A stretch of 64,000 bases of DNA from Holothuria scabra (Eukaryota > Echinodermata > Holothuroidea > Aspidochirotida > Holothuriidae): the NCBI GenBank assembly GCA_037179385.1, contig CM074179.1:124001-188000 (forward strand). The letters run 5' to 3'. The notes under the pieces were generated by a model. The model had not been told where the DNA came from. It saw only the letters and a program-made list of their open reading frames with translations, and made no database searches. The position numbers and the translations under genes are program-made. Of the stretch, positions 31,257 to 40,677 are shown in pieces (within the stretch, counting starts at the first letter, position 1; every line of letters begins with the position of its first letter).

Positions 31257-34000
31257 CATGTCCAATTTGTCCAGATTTCTAAATGTTCTGAGCCAGTCTG
31301 ATTCTGCGGGTACCCCTTTTGGGGTCCATACCTTGCTTCGTTTGTTTATGTTTTCTAGGACAAAGTCAATGTCCTCTCCTCGGCCTGGCATCCCGCTCTG
31401 CGAGATAGACTGGTGAGAATGAACAAACGTCTTAACTTCAGGTGGCATTGACAGGTCATTTCGTGCTTCAGTTAACTCGATTTGCTGGTATTTTGGATGA
31501 TTTCTCCCATGGAATACTGGAGCATGTTTGAACTTGCCAGACATAATTAAATCTTTGTCATTGTATCTTACACCTCTCCTGAAATTAAGTATTGCCTGGG
31601 CATATGTAAGGATCTGCTCCTGCATGAACTGGTACTTTGGACTGTTAACTTGTGTTGTCCACTCCAGGTACCCTTTTGGTGTTGGGGATATCTTGGCTTG
31701 AATGCACTTTCTTACGTATGGGACTAGCAATTCATCTAGACTACCTTCATAGAGAATATTAAACAATTCCCAACTTTTGTGATGGTCACTCCCTTTTTTC
31801 GCGTATTTTTGTGCATTTTCCGTACAAAAGCCCATACAAAATGCCAAATCCTTTACCATTACATCCCAATTTAACTCAAAAAAGGAGCGTACCATGTTCA
31901 TCTCGTAGTGGCCGTAGCCTATTTTGAGGTGTACCCAATCAAATTCCAAGGAATACACAACATCCTTCTCCTCAGTATCATGGGATATAACGCAGTGATC
32001 CTTAAAGTCCACCTTTCCATAAATGACTGCATTACAAATGAGGCAATGGAATGTATTATCAATCACTTTTTGTCCCAAAACATATGGCAGGCCATCACAG
32101 ACAACCAGAAGCCATTCTCTTTCATTGCCAGAGGCTTCAGAATCTTTGTCAACATATTTCCTGATATGAAAATCTTTTCCTATGTGAAGGAATACTTCCT
32201 TGACAGTTTCGAATGAGTTGGGGTTTACAAAAACTGGATCTCGTGCTGTGACTCTGATATGTTGATCATCATGTGCTGTTTCATTATGCATATTTCCCAC
32301 AAATGATGTGGTTGGCAATACATTTGGCTGGTTTGGAAAGTTAACCTCAACAGTTTTTCTTGATACATTCTTTGGAGGGTTCCCAGCAGTCTCTTGCTCT
32401 TTTGTTTGTGTGTCTGATACTTGTTCAACGGTCTTGATTCTTAGTGGCTGTCTGCAATTTTCACACAAACGTTTTGCTTTGGCATTATGTGTATGGCAAA
32501 ACGAACAAACCCTCCATTCTCTAGCAAATTGTTTTTCCGATACTGCTTTATCCACATCATCACTGAGCAATCCATTTTCATTTTCAGACTGCTCACTTTG
32601 AACCTTTGCAATGTGGGCTTGCAAACTATTAAATACTTCTTTGAAATGCACATCACTCAAATAGTTGTGGTGAGCACTGTGGTAGTCCAAAATGTTGTTT
32701 TGGTCATAGGCAATGTCATTTTCCCAATGAATAGGTTTAAGATAACTTTTTTCTGCAGACTGCCTGTAATGTCCACCTCTGCCTTGCACACACTTGTAAC
32801 AACACTTGTTTTCAATTTGCTGTTTGCTCTAACATGGTATGTTTTTCCAATAACTTGGTCGTTATCAAAAGCACATATACAGTCTCCTACTGGCTGTGGT
32901 AGTGGATGACATGCTTGGTTTTCCAGCCAGTTCTTTAAAGTCCAGTATGAACCACTTGGTGATGACAGTCCATTAAGGTTAGCAGCTAGTTTGCTGTTTA
33001 CAACTGAATGTGCAACAATGTTTTCTGCAAAGCTTAATGGTAAAACATGCCTAGTGGACTGAGTACTGTATATTTGTTCGACACCCTTGACGATAGAGTA
33101 CAACGGTTTTGTTTCCATTGGCGAAGTACGACCTGACACTCCCTTGATGAAACTTAAAACAACAGGGTTTCGTTTGCTAAGCCACTCATCGACATTTAAA
33201 TGTGTTAGGTAATCAAGGTCATTGAAAGTCTGGTTCAAGGATATGCAGTCTTTCCTTACATCTGCAGCTTGGCTTGTTCCAAGATAATGAGCAACTTTTG
33301 ACAGTTCTGACTGTGGGAGGGTTTTCAGTTGCTCTATAATGTTGTCACCAGAAGCTTTGTTTATGGGGGAGTTGAGCTGTTGTGAGCTAGATGTCAATAA
33401 GTCTGAAGGAATGGATGTGTTCACCTTCTGTTTCTTACCATATTTCTTCTGTTTAGGCTGCGGTGTACTTGATAAAAGTGGCTCCGGAATTAAACTGGTA
33501 TCATCAGATTCACTTTCACTGAAATTCCTTTCACTTTCAGTTTCAAGGGGCCTACCTTCCATTTCAGAGTCACTAGAGCTAGAAGTACTAGAAGCATAAC
33601 TATGATCTGCTAAAATGGCTGAACTAGGCCTATGATCAATTAAACTGCCCGTACATGTTACATCTGATGACGTTCCAATGTCAGGTAATCTGATGCTCAT
33701 CTCAGTGTCACTAAAGTTACTGATATTGTCCAGTTTTGACACACAGTGTTGGCAAATCTTAACTTTATTCTTTCTGCTCTTTAAACTTGGTAAATGTAGG
33801 TTCAGTTTTGTTATTGTTTGTTTTACATGGCGTGGAAGCTTATAATACAAAAACAGTTTGCCACCGGACACATCCTCTTGGAAATCAAGACCTAACTTGA
33901 CACCCCCTGCAGATGGTTTACTAAGGTTATAATGAAAGCCAGTTTCTTTGAATGCACACGAGGCAATGAACTGTTTTCTTTTGTCCCTTTTGGTAGCCAT
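31257..34000 (-). pseudogene. Large zinc-binding protein of the 20-kb element (candidate transposase), one frameshift
   Basis: ATG at 33998-34000. With the last exon it totals about 1,080 residues. The N-terminal region has a CxxC motif (ICQHCVSKL), then a Ser/Asp/Glu-rich linker. A mid-region with CAFDNDQVIGKTYHV is followed by a frame change in the GTGTGTG run near 32787. The downstream ORF (31233-32789) holds a four-Cys ribbon (CSFCHTHNAKAKRLCENC), a C2H2-like CLICNAVI..H motif and a C-terminal block with RNHPKYQQIELTEARNDL and SGMPGRGEDIDFVLENINK. The FDN aspartate and later Asp/Glu residues could form an RNase H-like site, but I cannot demonstrate it. Size and zinc ribbons recall large transposases; no family is claimed. 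Confidence 0.65.
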
Positions 34001-34705
34001 AGTTCAGAGTTAGGACTAAGCTAGGCTCTGTCACAAACTGACTTTACCATCATGTTATGTTAATCTCTTCAAAGTATTACTATAGTGTAATACTAGGGCA
34101 CTAGGGCGAGGCTCAGTATTGTCTTATTATTGGCTAGTACTAACGTTAGTAGTAGTACGTTACGTTACAGTAACGTTAGGCATGCGGTGTCCATAGCTTA
34201 TTCTGGGTACAATACCCCAAAATCCAAGAGTAGTAGTAACTCGACCATTGTGAAGCCGATAATAGTTTCGCTTTTTGTTAACAACCGATAACTGACTGAC
34301 GGCGAGTATGTAGGGCAAATCGAGCTAGGCCTATGCTAAGCCTAGTCAATTTCCATTCCAATTTAGCGATCGAAAGACACCACTGACGTTAGTACTGATT
34401 GCACGAATGTTATAGTCTCTACTCGCCTTAATGTGAAAACGACTGGGATCGTAATTCACAACACGGAGAAGCTCCGCCCCTACATAATTTTCTTCATTTT
34501 TCACAAAAGTTACACGGTAAACCATTGTTCACCACCCGGCTTTCTTGTTCCTGAAATTTTTTAGCTTCTGAATATTCATCTCTTACGCGTTACCTTGGAC
34601 GGAGCAATTTTCCAGAGGGAATCTAAAGAGTGTTCCTTATGTTGTGTATTGAGTCGAAGGAAATGCATTGTAGGTAATTTTAAGGATGGCGTCCTACTGA
34701 ATAAT
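34001..34705. promoter_or_regulatory. 5' flank of the large gene inside the right terminus
   Basis: About 700 bp between the ATG and the right inverted repeat, richer in CpG than the interior (34240-34480). AACGTTAG-type repeats lie at 34140-34180. A promoter must lie here for the gene to be expressed, but no defined motif is claimed. Confidence 0.35.
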
Positions 34706-34766
34706 AAATTTTCCTCCAATCGGGCGAATATCAACTATCCCCCGAAAACGGTTATCTCCCGAACTG
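34706..34766 (-). repeat. Right terminal inverted repeat
   Basis: Mirror of 14510-14571; followed by TTTAA at 34767-34771. The perfect portion is 34731-34766. Confidence 0.85.
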
Positions 34767-34950
34767 TTTAAGGTACTCGAAAATTGTTTTATAATTTATT
34801 AAAATAACACCACATGTTTTTCACCGTAAGCAAACTTAGAACGTCATGCAATTAATCTAAATAGTAGGTAGGTAAAACATATGGAAGGGATGAGACAAAC
34901 GCTGAATTATGTATAAACTAACTCTACTGCAAAAGGGGTCTAATTCGAGA

Positions 34951-35522
34951 CTAATTTAACATAAATTTCTCTAAATAATCATAATTTTCCAAAAATCTTT
35001 CACATACATCCTCCTCATATAAAAGTTTGGCACAAAATGTGGGTATCGCTAAGCCTTCATGTAAATTACTAAGTTCTTTTTCAAAGTTTTGAAATACCTT
35101 GTCATGGTCCATAGTAAGGAAAACACCTACCAAAAATTCATCTATTCGTTCTCCATCTGTTGCCATAAGGCACCAGTTATGCTGACGCTGACTGGGGTGA
35201 TCAACTTCACATCCATAACATGCTTCCAGAAGAAAGTTTTCTAATTTCACTCCACAAAAATGAAACAACGGTGTCATCGGCGCATTTTCTAAGTATACAT
35301 TTTGTCTTCACCGGTTTAGATTTTCCAAAACTAGACGCACGCTTTTTAAATAACTTTTTAGGTTTACATCCTTTTGGCAACAGTCGACGAGGTAAATGTC
35401 TTTTAACGAAAGGTGCTTTTTCATGGTTGGCGTTACAAGGGGCCTGAGCTTCTGATGAAGTCTCTTTCTCGTTAGCCTCCAACCAAGCGTTGACCAGAAT
35501 GTTTTTTTGAATCTGAGGAAAA
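34951..35522 (-). pseudogene. Basic protein with GCEVDHPSQ motif, frameshifted
   Basis: Two overlapping frames: the N-terminal half up to 35482 or 35522 is Lys/Arg-rich (KRHLPRRLLPKGCKPKKLFK), and the C-terminal half from about 35277 to 34951 carries ACYGCEVDHPSQRQHNWC followed by an acidic helical tail. A frame switch falls in about 35240-35300. A splice-like acceptor (ccattttcctcag) ends at 35523. The Cys/His motif suggests a small metal-binding site. It is adjacent to the PC4-like gene on the same strand. I take it as a Polinton accessory gene by position; function unknown. Confidence 0.5.
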
Positions 35523-35547
35523 TGGAGTGATGAAAAAGGAACACAGA

Positions 35548-36405
35548 TTAGTTTTCTTTATCACTGTCACTGTCACTCTCTTCCATCGATGTATCGTTAA
35601 GTTTTTCTAGTGCATTGTCAATGGACTGAAATAACTCCTGCAATCTTTCCCATTGGAGTAGGGTTAAGTGTATACCTCTTCTAGCTGGATACAGCTGACC
35701 GCCAGAACAATATTGTATATGCACTCGCAGACTAACGTACGAGGTTCCTTTAAACGTCCAAAAATTCATCATTTTGACCTTTCTGCAGTATCCTGTAAAT
35801 TTATCATCGTCACTGTAATCGGGTTGCAGAGAAAACCGTCTCATTTCATCGGAGAGAAACAAGTCTTTACTTGATGAAATAATGTAGTTCATATTTGAGG
35901 CCAATAATTTGAGTCTATCCCACTCGAGAACATTCAAGTTCAATCCTTTTAAACCTGCATGCCAATATTTGCTTTCTGGTACTTGATAGAAGTCTCTTAC
36001 ACAGACATATTCTCGGTTTTTAAATGTCTTTACTGACACTTTTCTGTTCTCTTCTAACGTGAAAAGTACTTGGGGTTTACTCACTGTGTCTGTGCCAGTT
36101 TCTCGGTTATCTTCCAAGGGGGATACGTTCATCATAGAGGATGCCTCTGACGATCCTTCACGGTTCGGCCACGAAGGCTGAGCATTTTCGTCCGAAGGCG
36201 TTGGTGGAACTGCATCTTCGGACGATCCCTCAGGATTCGGCCATGAAGGTTGTGGAATTTCATCCACGGGTGTTGGTGGAACTGCAGAATCAGTTTCTTC
36301 ATCAAGTTTGATCCTCTTCCTAACACCTACATCAAGCGGCACTGCGTTCAGTCTTCGTAGCTCTCTAGGGTTAGTCTTGATCACGGTTGACATGTTTTCA
36401 GCCAT
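35548..36405 (-). CDS. Tandem PC4-like ssDNA-binding protein (285 aa)
   Basis: Intact ORF from ATG 36403-36405. Residues about 35-85 contain a 26-residue tandem repeat (AVPPTP...QPSWPN.EGSSE). Two PC4/Sub1-like units follow: about 125-175 (YVCVRDFYQVPESKYWHAGL, then LNVLEWDRLKLL) and about 210-268 (YVSLRVHIQYCSGGQLYPAR, then GIHLTLLQWERLQELF). The second unit matches the strand-strand-turn-helix core of human PC4 (basic GxLxPxRxGI, then WxxL). The C-terminus is acidic (SDSDSDKEN). PC4 proteins bind single-stranded DNA and melted promoters; here it could act in element replication or transcription. Assignment is by motif only. Confidence 0.7.
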   Translation of the reverse strand: MAENMSTVIKTNPRELRRLNAVPLDVGVRKRIKLDEETDSAVPPTPVDEIPQPSWPNPEGSSEDAVPPTPSDENAQPSWPNREGSSEASSMMNVSPLEDNRETGTDTVSKPQVLFTLEENRKVSVKTFKNREYVCVRDFYQVPESKYWHAGLKGLNLNVLEWDRLKLLASNMNYIISSSKDLFLSDEMRRFSLQPDYSDDDKFTGYCRKVKMMNFWTFKGTSYVSLRVHIQYCSGGQLYPARRGIHLTLLQWERLQELFQSIDNALEKLNDTSMEESDSDSDKEN

Positions 36406-36814
36406 TATGGAACAGTTAAAATAATTCAGTTGTTTTTCAAAATATACAGTACTGATGCAACAGCAGGATATAAATTAAGTCCGTGATAACACAGAGTTAA
36501 CGACAACAGGATTCCAGTAGCACATATACTACAGCAGAAAGTCAAAAAATTTCTAGGTTCCGAAAATGTGTGCTTAGGCAATAATATATACGAAAGCAAG
36601 CGGAGTAGCACGATGTTGACTGTTCAAGATCTGATCAAAGAATGAGCTTCCAAGCAATTTTCATAAGGTCCTTCGAAGATAAACTTAGTTCGGATGAGAG
36701 GTAACAATAACCGTGATAATTAGTGTTCTGTCAATCAAATGAGTTAAAAGGTTTTCTTCAAAACTTAACTTTCTTTTTTTTTTAATCTCTGATAAGCTGT
36801 TAATAATGTAACCG
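36406..36814. other. Upstream flank of PC4-like gene
   Basis: No gene recognised; AT-rich with a T-run at about 36773-36783. Presumably contains the PC4 gene promoter. Confidence 0.35.
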
Positions 36815-37135
36815 TCCCCCCATAACATCTGGTGGGTTCTCAGACTCCAATTTTTTCTGTTTTTCTTTAAGTTAAGTATATACTTTTAATAGGTAGCCAA
36901 ACCATTAAGCTTCTTTAATTTGAATAGTATACTAATCCTCCTTAACATCATCTGGTTCTTTTCCAAACTCCAATTTTTTATGTTTTTCTTTATGGTAAGT
37001 ACTTTTAATTGGTACCTAAATCGTTAAGCTTCTTTACATAGACAATTGTACTATTTCTCCTTAAAAAAGATCTTGTAGACTCTGCGGCGTCCACTTTTTA
37101 TGTTTTCTCTTTAAAAATAAATGATTGGCAAAGCT
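36815..37135. repeat. Three-unit tandem repeat, period about 122 bp
   Basis: CCAATTTTTTCTGTTTTTCTTTA near 36848, CCAATTTTTTATGTTTTTCTTT near 36970 and CCACTTTTTATGTTTTC near 37091 mark three units. Each is followed by AAGTA..ACTTTTAAT.GGTA and AAGCTTCTTTA strings. Like the 13860-14460 block, this lies at the outer side of a Polinton gene set. Confidence 0.7.
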
Positions 37136-37315
37136 CATTCTATCACGATGGTAATTATCTATTGTTCTCCATTAGGTGTCAATCATCCTAACGCAAAACA
37201 AGTACTGACTTGATCTCATCAAACAGAATAAACATACAAAAACTTTTCTCTAGTGAGGGCGGCAAACACGCAGAGAGCTACTTGTACCTTTGTCCAATCG
37301 TATACCGTTTTCCCA

Positions 37316-37338
37316 GTGACGTAACAATATTACGTCAC
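37316..37338. promoter_or_regulatory. Inverted CRE-like palindrome GTGACGTAA-n5-TTACGTCAC
   Basis: Nine-nt perfect arms around CAATA; each arm contains TGACGTAA, the ATF/CREB-type core. It lies beyond the PC4-like gene. It could be a regulatory site or part of an element end; context does not decide. Confidence 0.5.
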
Positions 37339-37639
37339 CCCACTTAATCCCCTATTGACCTATAAGTTTTTAATCCCCTATTGACCTATGTACACTGATC
37401 TCACTACTTACCTTCTATCTTAGGAAGTATTTTTCACCTGTTAAAATTTACCTTTGAATTGTTATAATTATTTTCTATAAAATATTCCCGTTTATCCAAA
37501 ATACAAAGTAAAAAATCTCCTCATCATAACACATCCACTTGGCAAGTATGAAATCTATCCAAGTCTAATGTTAAGATATTGTGCTAACGATATTTTCAGA
37601 CTATCACCCCGTGACTGTGCAAAGAGCAAATAAACAGAT

Positions 37640-39000
37640 CCAATAAAGTGTTTGTGAATGCCGATAAAACTAGAAATGTGTACAAAATGTAGTCTAAGGA
37701 TTACGACAAATTGCTACTGGAAAATATTACCCAGAAATATAGACACGCTGCAGATGCAATATCTAACGAAATCAGGGAGGAAATCGAGGAAATTACCGTG
37801 AGACTTGGTATTAGGGATAGGGTTAACGACACAAAGCGGAAACCTGCTTTCTTACCTTAAAAGACCATAAGGACAATTTTCTCGACCGACCAAAGTGCAG
37901 ACTCATAAATCCTACCAAGTCCGAGGTTGGGAAGGTTAGCAAGCAATTTTTAGATAGAATTAACAAGCGTGAGAGACACTATCGGTGTAAATCAATGGAG
38001 GGGTACGTCAGCGGTGCTCCGCTGGTTTAATATCCTAGAAGTACTGGACACTCATTCCTTCCTGGTTTTTGATATAGAAGAATTTTACCCGTCAATTTCG
38101 GAGAAGCTACTCTTAAACGCCATGAGCTGGGCAAAGGACTACACCAGAATTTCAACCCTTGAAATTGATACCATTAGGCATTCACGAAAAATCATGTTGT
38201 ATGGTGCGGATGGCCAGACATGGATGAAAAAAAGAGTAAATGAAACCTTCGATGTGGCCATGGGCGTCTTTGATGGCGCGGAAGTGTGTGAGCTTGTAGG
38301 GCTATAAATCCTGCAAAAGTTGGAGCAAATCGTTGACATACACAGCCTAGGGTTACACAGAGACGACGGGCTGGCCGTAATAAAAAAATCTGCTCGGGAA
38401 CCAAAGCAGAATGTACAAGTAAAAAATCACTCAGTTGTTCAACAAGCTCGGTCTTAAGGTAACCACGGAGTGTAACCTGAAAACTGTGAACTTTTTGGAT
38501 GTCAACTTAGACCTACGCGGTTCAGGAAACCCAATGATACCCCTACCCCCATTTATGTCAATGCTCACTCCAACAATCCACCGACTATAATCAGAAACAT
38601 ACCATCTGCTGTGGAAGAAAGATTGTCTGAACTCTCTTGTAATGCTCAGGTGTAAGTAGTGTGTACGACCAAGCTTTAAAAGAGTAGCGGATTTAGTGGC
38701 CAGTAAGAGTTTAGAACGGGGGAGAGGGTGTCTAAGAAAAGAACTTCTAAAAGGAATATTGTATGGTTCAATCCACAGTATAGCTGTTATGTAAAAACTG
38801 ATGTGGGGAAAAAGTTTCTGAAAGCACTGGATAAGCACTTTCCATAGGAAAGCAGACTTCATTAGATCTTGAATAGGAACAACGTTAAGATTAGCTTTAG
38901 TTGCATTAGAAATATGGGCGCAATTATAAGATCGCACAATTCTCGTATAATTAATGTAAGGGAGCCCGAATAACAGTCAATGCAACTGCAGAGTAAAGGA
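37640..39000 (+). pseudogene. Decayed reverse transcriptase with FYPSIS and DDGL motifs, copy 1
   Basis: Pieces in several plus-strand frames: KDHKDNF and [16 protein letters not shown] (about 37860-37935); FLVFDIEEFYPSISEKLLLN (38065-38125), with the first catalytic Asp; DVAMGVFDGAEVCELVG (38250-38305); and GLHRDDGLAV (about 38349-38380) in place of the usual YxDD box. Stops and shifts separate them. The order of motifs matches an EN-less or Penelope-like type of reverse transcriptase rather than LINE or LTR types. Family name uncertain. Confidence 0.7.
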
Positions 39001-39329
39001 AGCGTGCCCACTCCAAGTAAAGTGTTTATCCAATTGCTGTGATGGCAATAGCTTTTAGGTTGGTTTAGCCGGAAACTCTTAAGTAACTGTAAAATAAACA
39101 CACTAAGTCGTTTCGCAACAAGAGATACGCCAAGGAGACTGAGTTGTCTAAACATATCTGGGATTTACAGGGAAAAAAAATACTCCGTACAAAAGTACAT
39201 GGCAAATAATTCGGCAAGTTAGCAAGGCCCCTGGCCGATGAGGGATTTGCAATCTTTGTCAAGATGAAAGACTGGAAATTTTGAAAAGCAGATCCGAAAG
39301 ATGCCCGAACAAAAGTGCTGAGCTCATTA

Positions 39330-40260
39330 TTAAGTGTTCTTTTTAAAACGTACCTAGAAACGGGCACGTTGCAACATGTAGGCAACTCAAACCGGCTGGA
39401 CAAAAAACTCATCCAAGGTCGCCTTCAACACCTCATCAACACCCAAGACAACAAAAAACGCCCGAAGGCACTAGCACGCCGGAAGGCACTAGCACGCCCG
39501 ACGGCAACAGCACTGGAAAGCACAGGGCAAATATACAGGTACACCTTGCCCAAGGGTGCCCCGGAGGCAGTTGTGACAAAGGGTAACCCTATTATTCCCA
39601 CGTTTAAACAAACTTTACAACCGGATGCAGTTTAACGTCCTGCCCAAGAGCTCATTATTAAGTGTAGGCATAGGCCGCGACAACTGAGACGTGCTAGAAA
39701 AAAATACGTGCTGGTAGTGGTATAAGCTTGGCTTGGGACAGAGATCTCTTTTTAAAACGTACTTAGAAACTGGCACGTTGTAACAAATACACAACTCAAA
39801 CCAGCAGGACAAAAACACAAACCATCTACACAATAAACGTGGAACCAAAAGGTCTGTAAACAAACGGAAAACGACGCCAAAACCCCACCCCAACATCCAA
39901 ACAACCCGCCAAAACATACACAACGACCCCCAACACCAACCCCACACCAACCCCCAAAACAACCAAAAACAAAATCAAACACCGCCCCACGGCCACCCCA
40001 CCACCCAAAAGGCAACAACACGCCCGAAGGCAACAGCACGCCCGAAGACAACAACACTTAAAAAGCACAGGACAAATATACAGGTACACCATGCCCAAGG
40101 GTACCCTGGAGGCAGTTGTGGCAAAGGGTAACCCCATTATTCCCACGTTTAAACAAACTCCACAACCGGATGCAGTTGGGACAGAGATCTCCCCTGATGA
40201 TCACCGGAGAGGCGTGAAACCCAGAGTAGTGAGTAAATTATGCTAAATACATTATTTTGT
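39330..40260 (-). repeat. C-rich (+) / G-rich (-) dispersed repeat, tandem pair
   Basis: Two copies lie head to tail (39330-39635 and 39740-40180). Both contain AACGTACxTAGAAAC.GGCACGTT, CAACTCAAACC, CGCCCGAAGGCA and an about 110-bp block ending AACCGGATGCAGTT. The second has an extra C/A-rich core (39850-40010) whose minus strand is very G-rich. The unit recurs inverted at 49910-50195 and in part at 44930-45010. Possibly the 3' part of a retroelement; no protein identified. Confidence 0.65.
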
Positions 40261-40677
40261 GAGTTTTGCGCTGCCTTTTCGGCATTGAGCACTCTTAGCA
40301 TGCTTGCTTTACTATTCATGCATGTGTACATGTTCTTTTCAGTGCATTGAAACGGCACATGCAAACAAAAAACAAAAACTCAAACCAGACCAGGCGGAAA
40401 CATAGATGCAAACTACTTACATACTACTTAATCAAACAGAAGATTTTGTTCATTGCAATAATAGAACTATGACTATTTACATACCCAATTACATGGGCCA
40501 ATGCCATTACGCCCACGCAATACTCGAGCTATTTACACAAACCTATGTAAAGATAATATTACAAGTTAACTATAACCGCGCCAGCCCGCACCGAAACAAG
40601 CGGACCCCACCGTCTGCTGAACGTCGACCTTGGCAAACGAACGAAGTCAGCCTCCACCCTCACCTTAACCTCCGCTT

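Larger units (their letters stand above)
14510..34766. mobile_element. Candidate 20.26-kb TTAA-type DNA transposon nested in the Polinton
   Basis: The block starts CAGTTCGGGAGATAACCG at 14510 and ends with its reverse complement at 34766. The first 36 bp of the two termini are identical and 41 of the first 42 match; weaker similarity runs on to about 60-65 bp (shared AATTTAT). Perfect TTTAA direct repeats flank it. Inside are two inward-facing genes, a MADS-like/chromodomain protein (18372-19254, plus) and a spliced zinc-binding protein (34000-29329, minus), and no other recognised transposase. The right flank resumes with Polinton-like genes. Many MITEs inside show that it is old. Superfamily not assigned; alternatives are two unrelated copies of a short repeat, or a captured genomic segment. 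Confidence 0.65.

Noticed and set aside
34505..34771. Interpretation of 14510 and 34766 repeats as ends of two separate Polintons facing apart
   Set aside because: Considered seriously, but the exact direct TTTAA outside both ends and the perfect 36-bp inverted match fit a single inserted element better; not fully excluded.
39752..40146. Cys/Gly/Val-rich minus-strand ORFs in the C-rich repeat
   Set aside because: Composition follows the G-rich simple-like sequence in several frames at once; not convincing protein.
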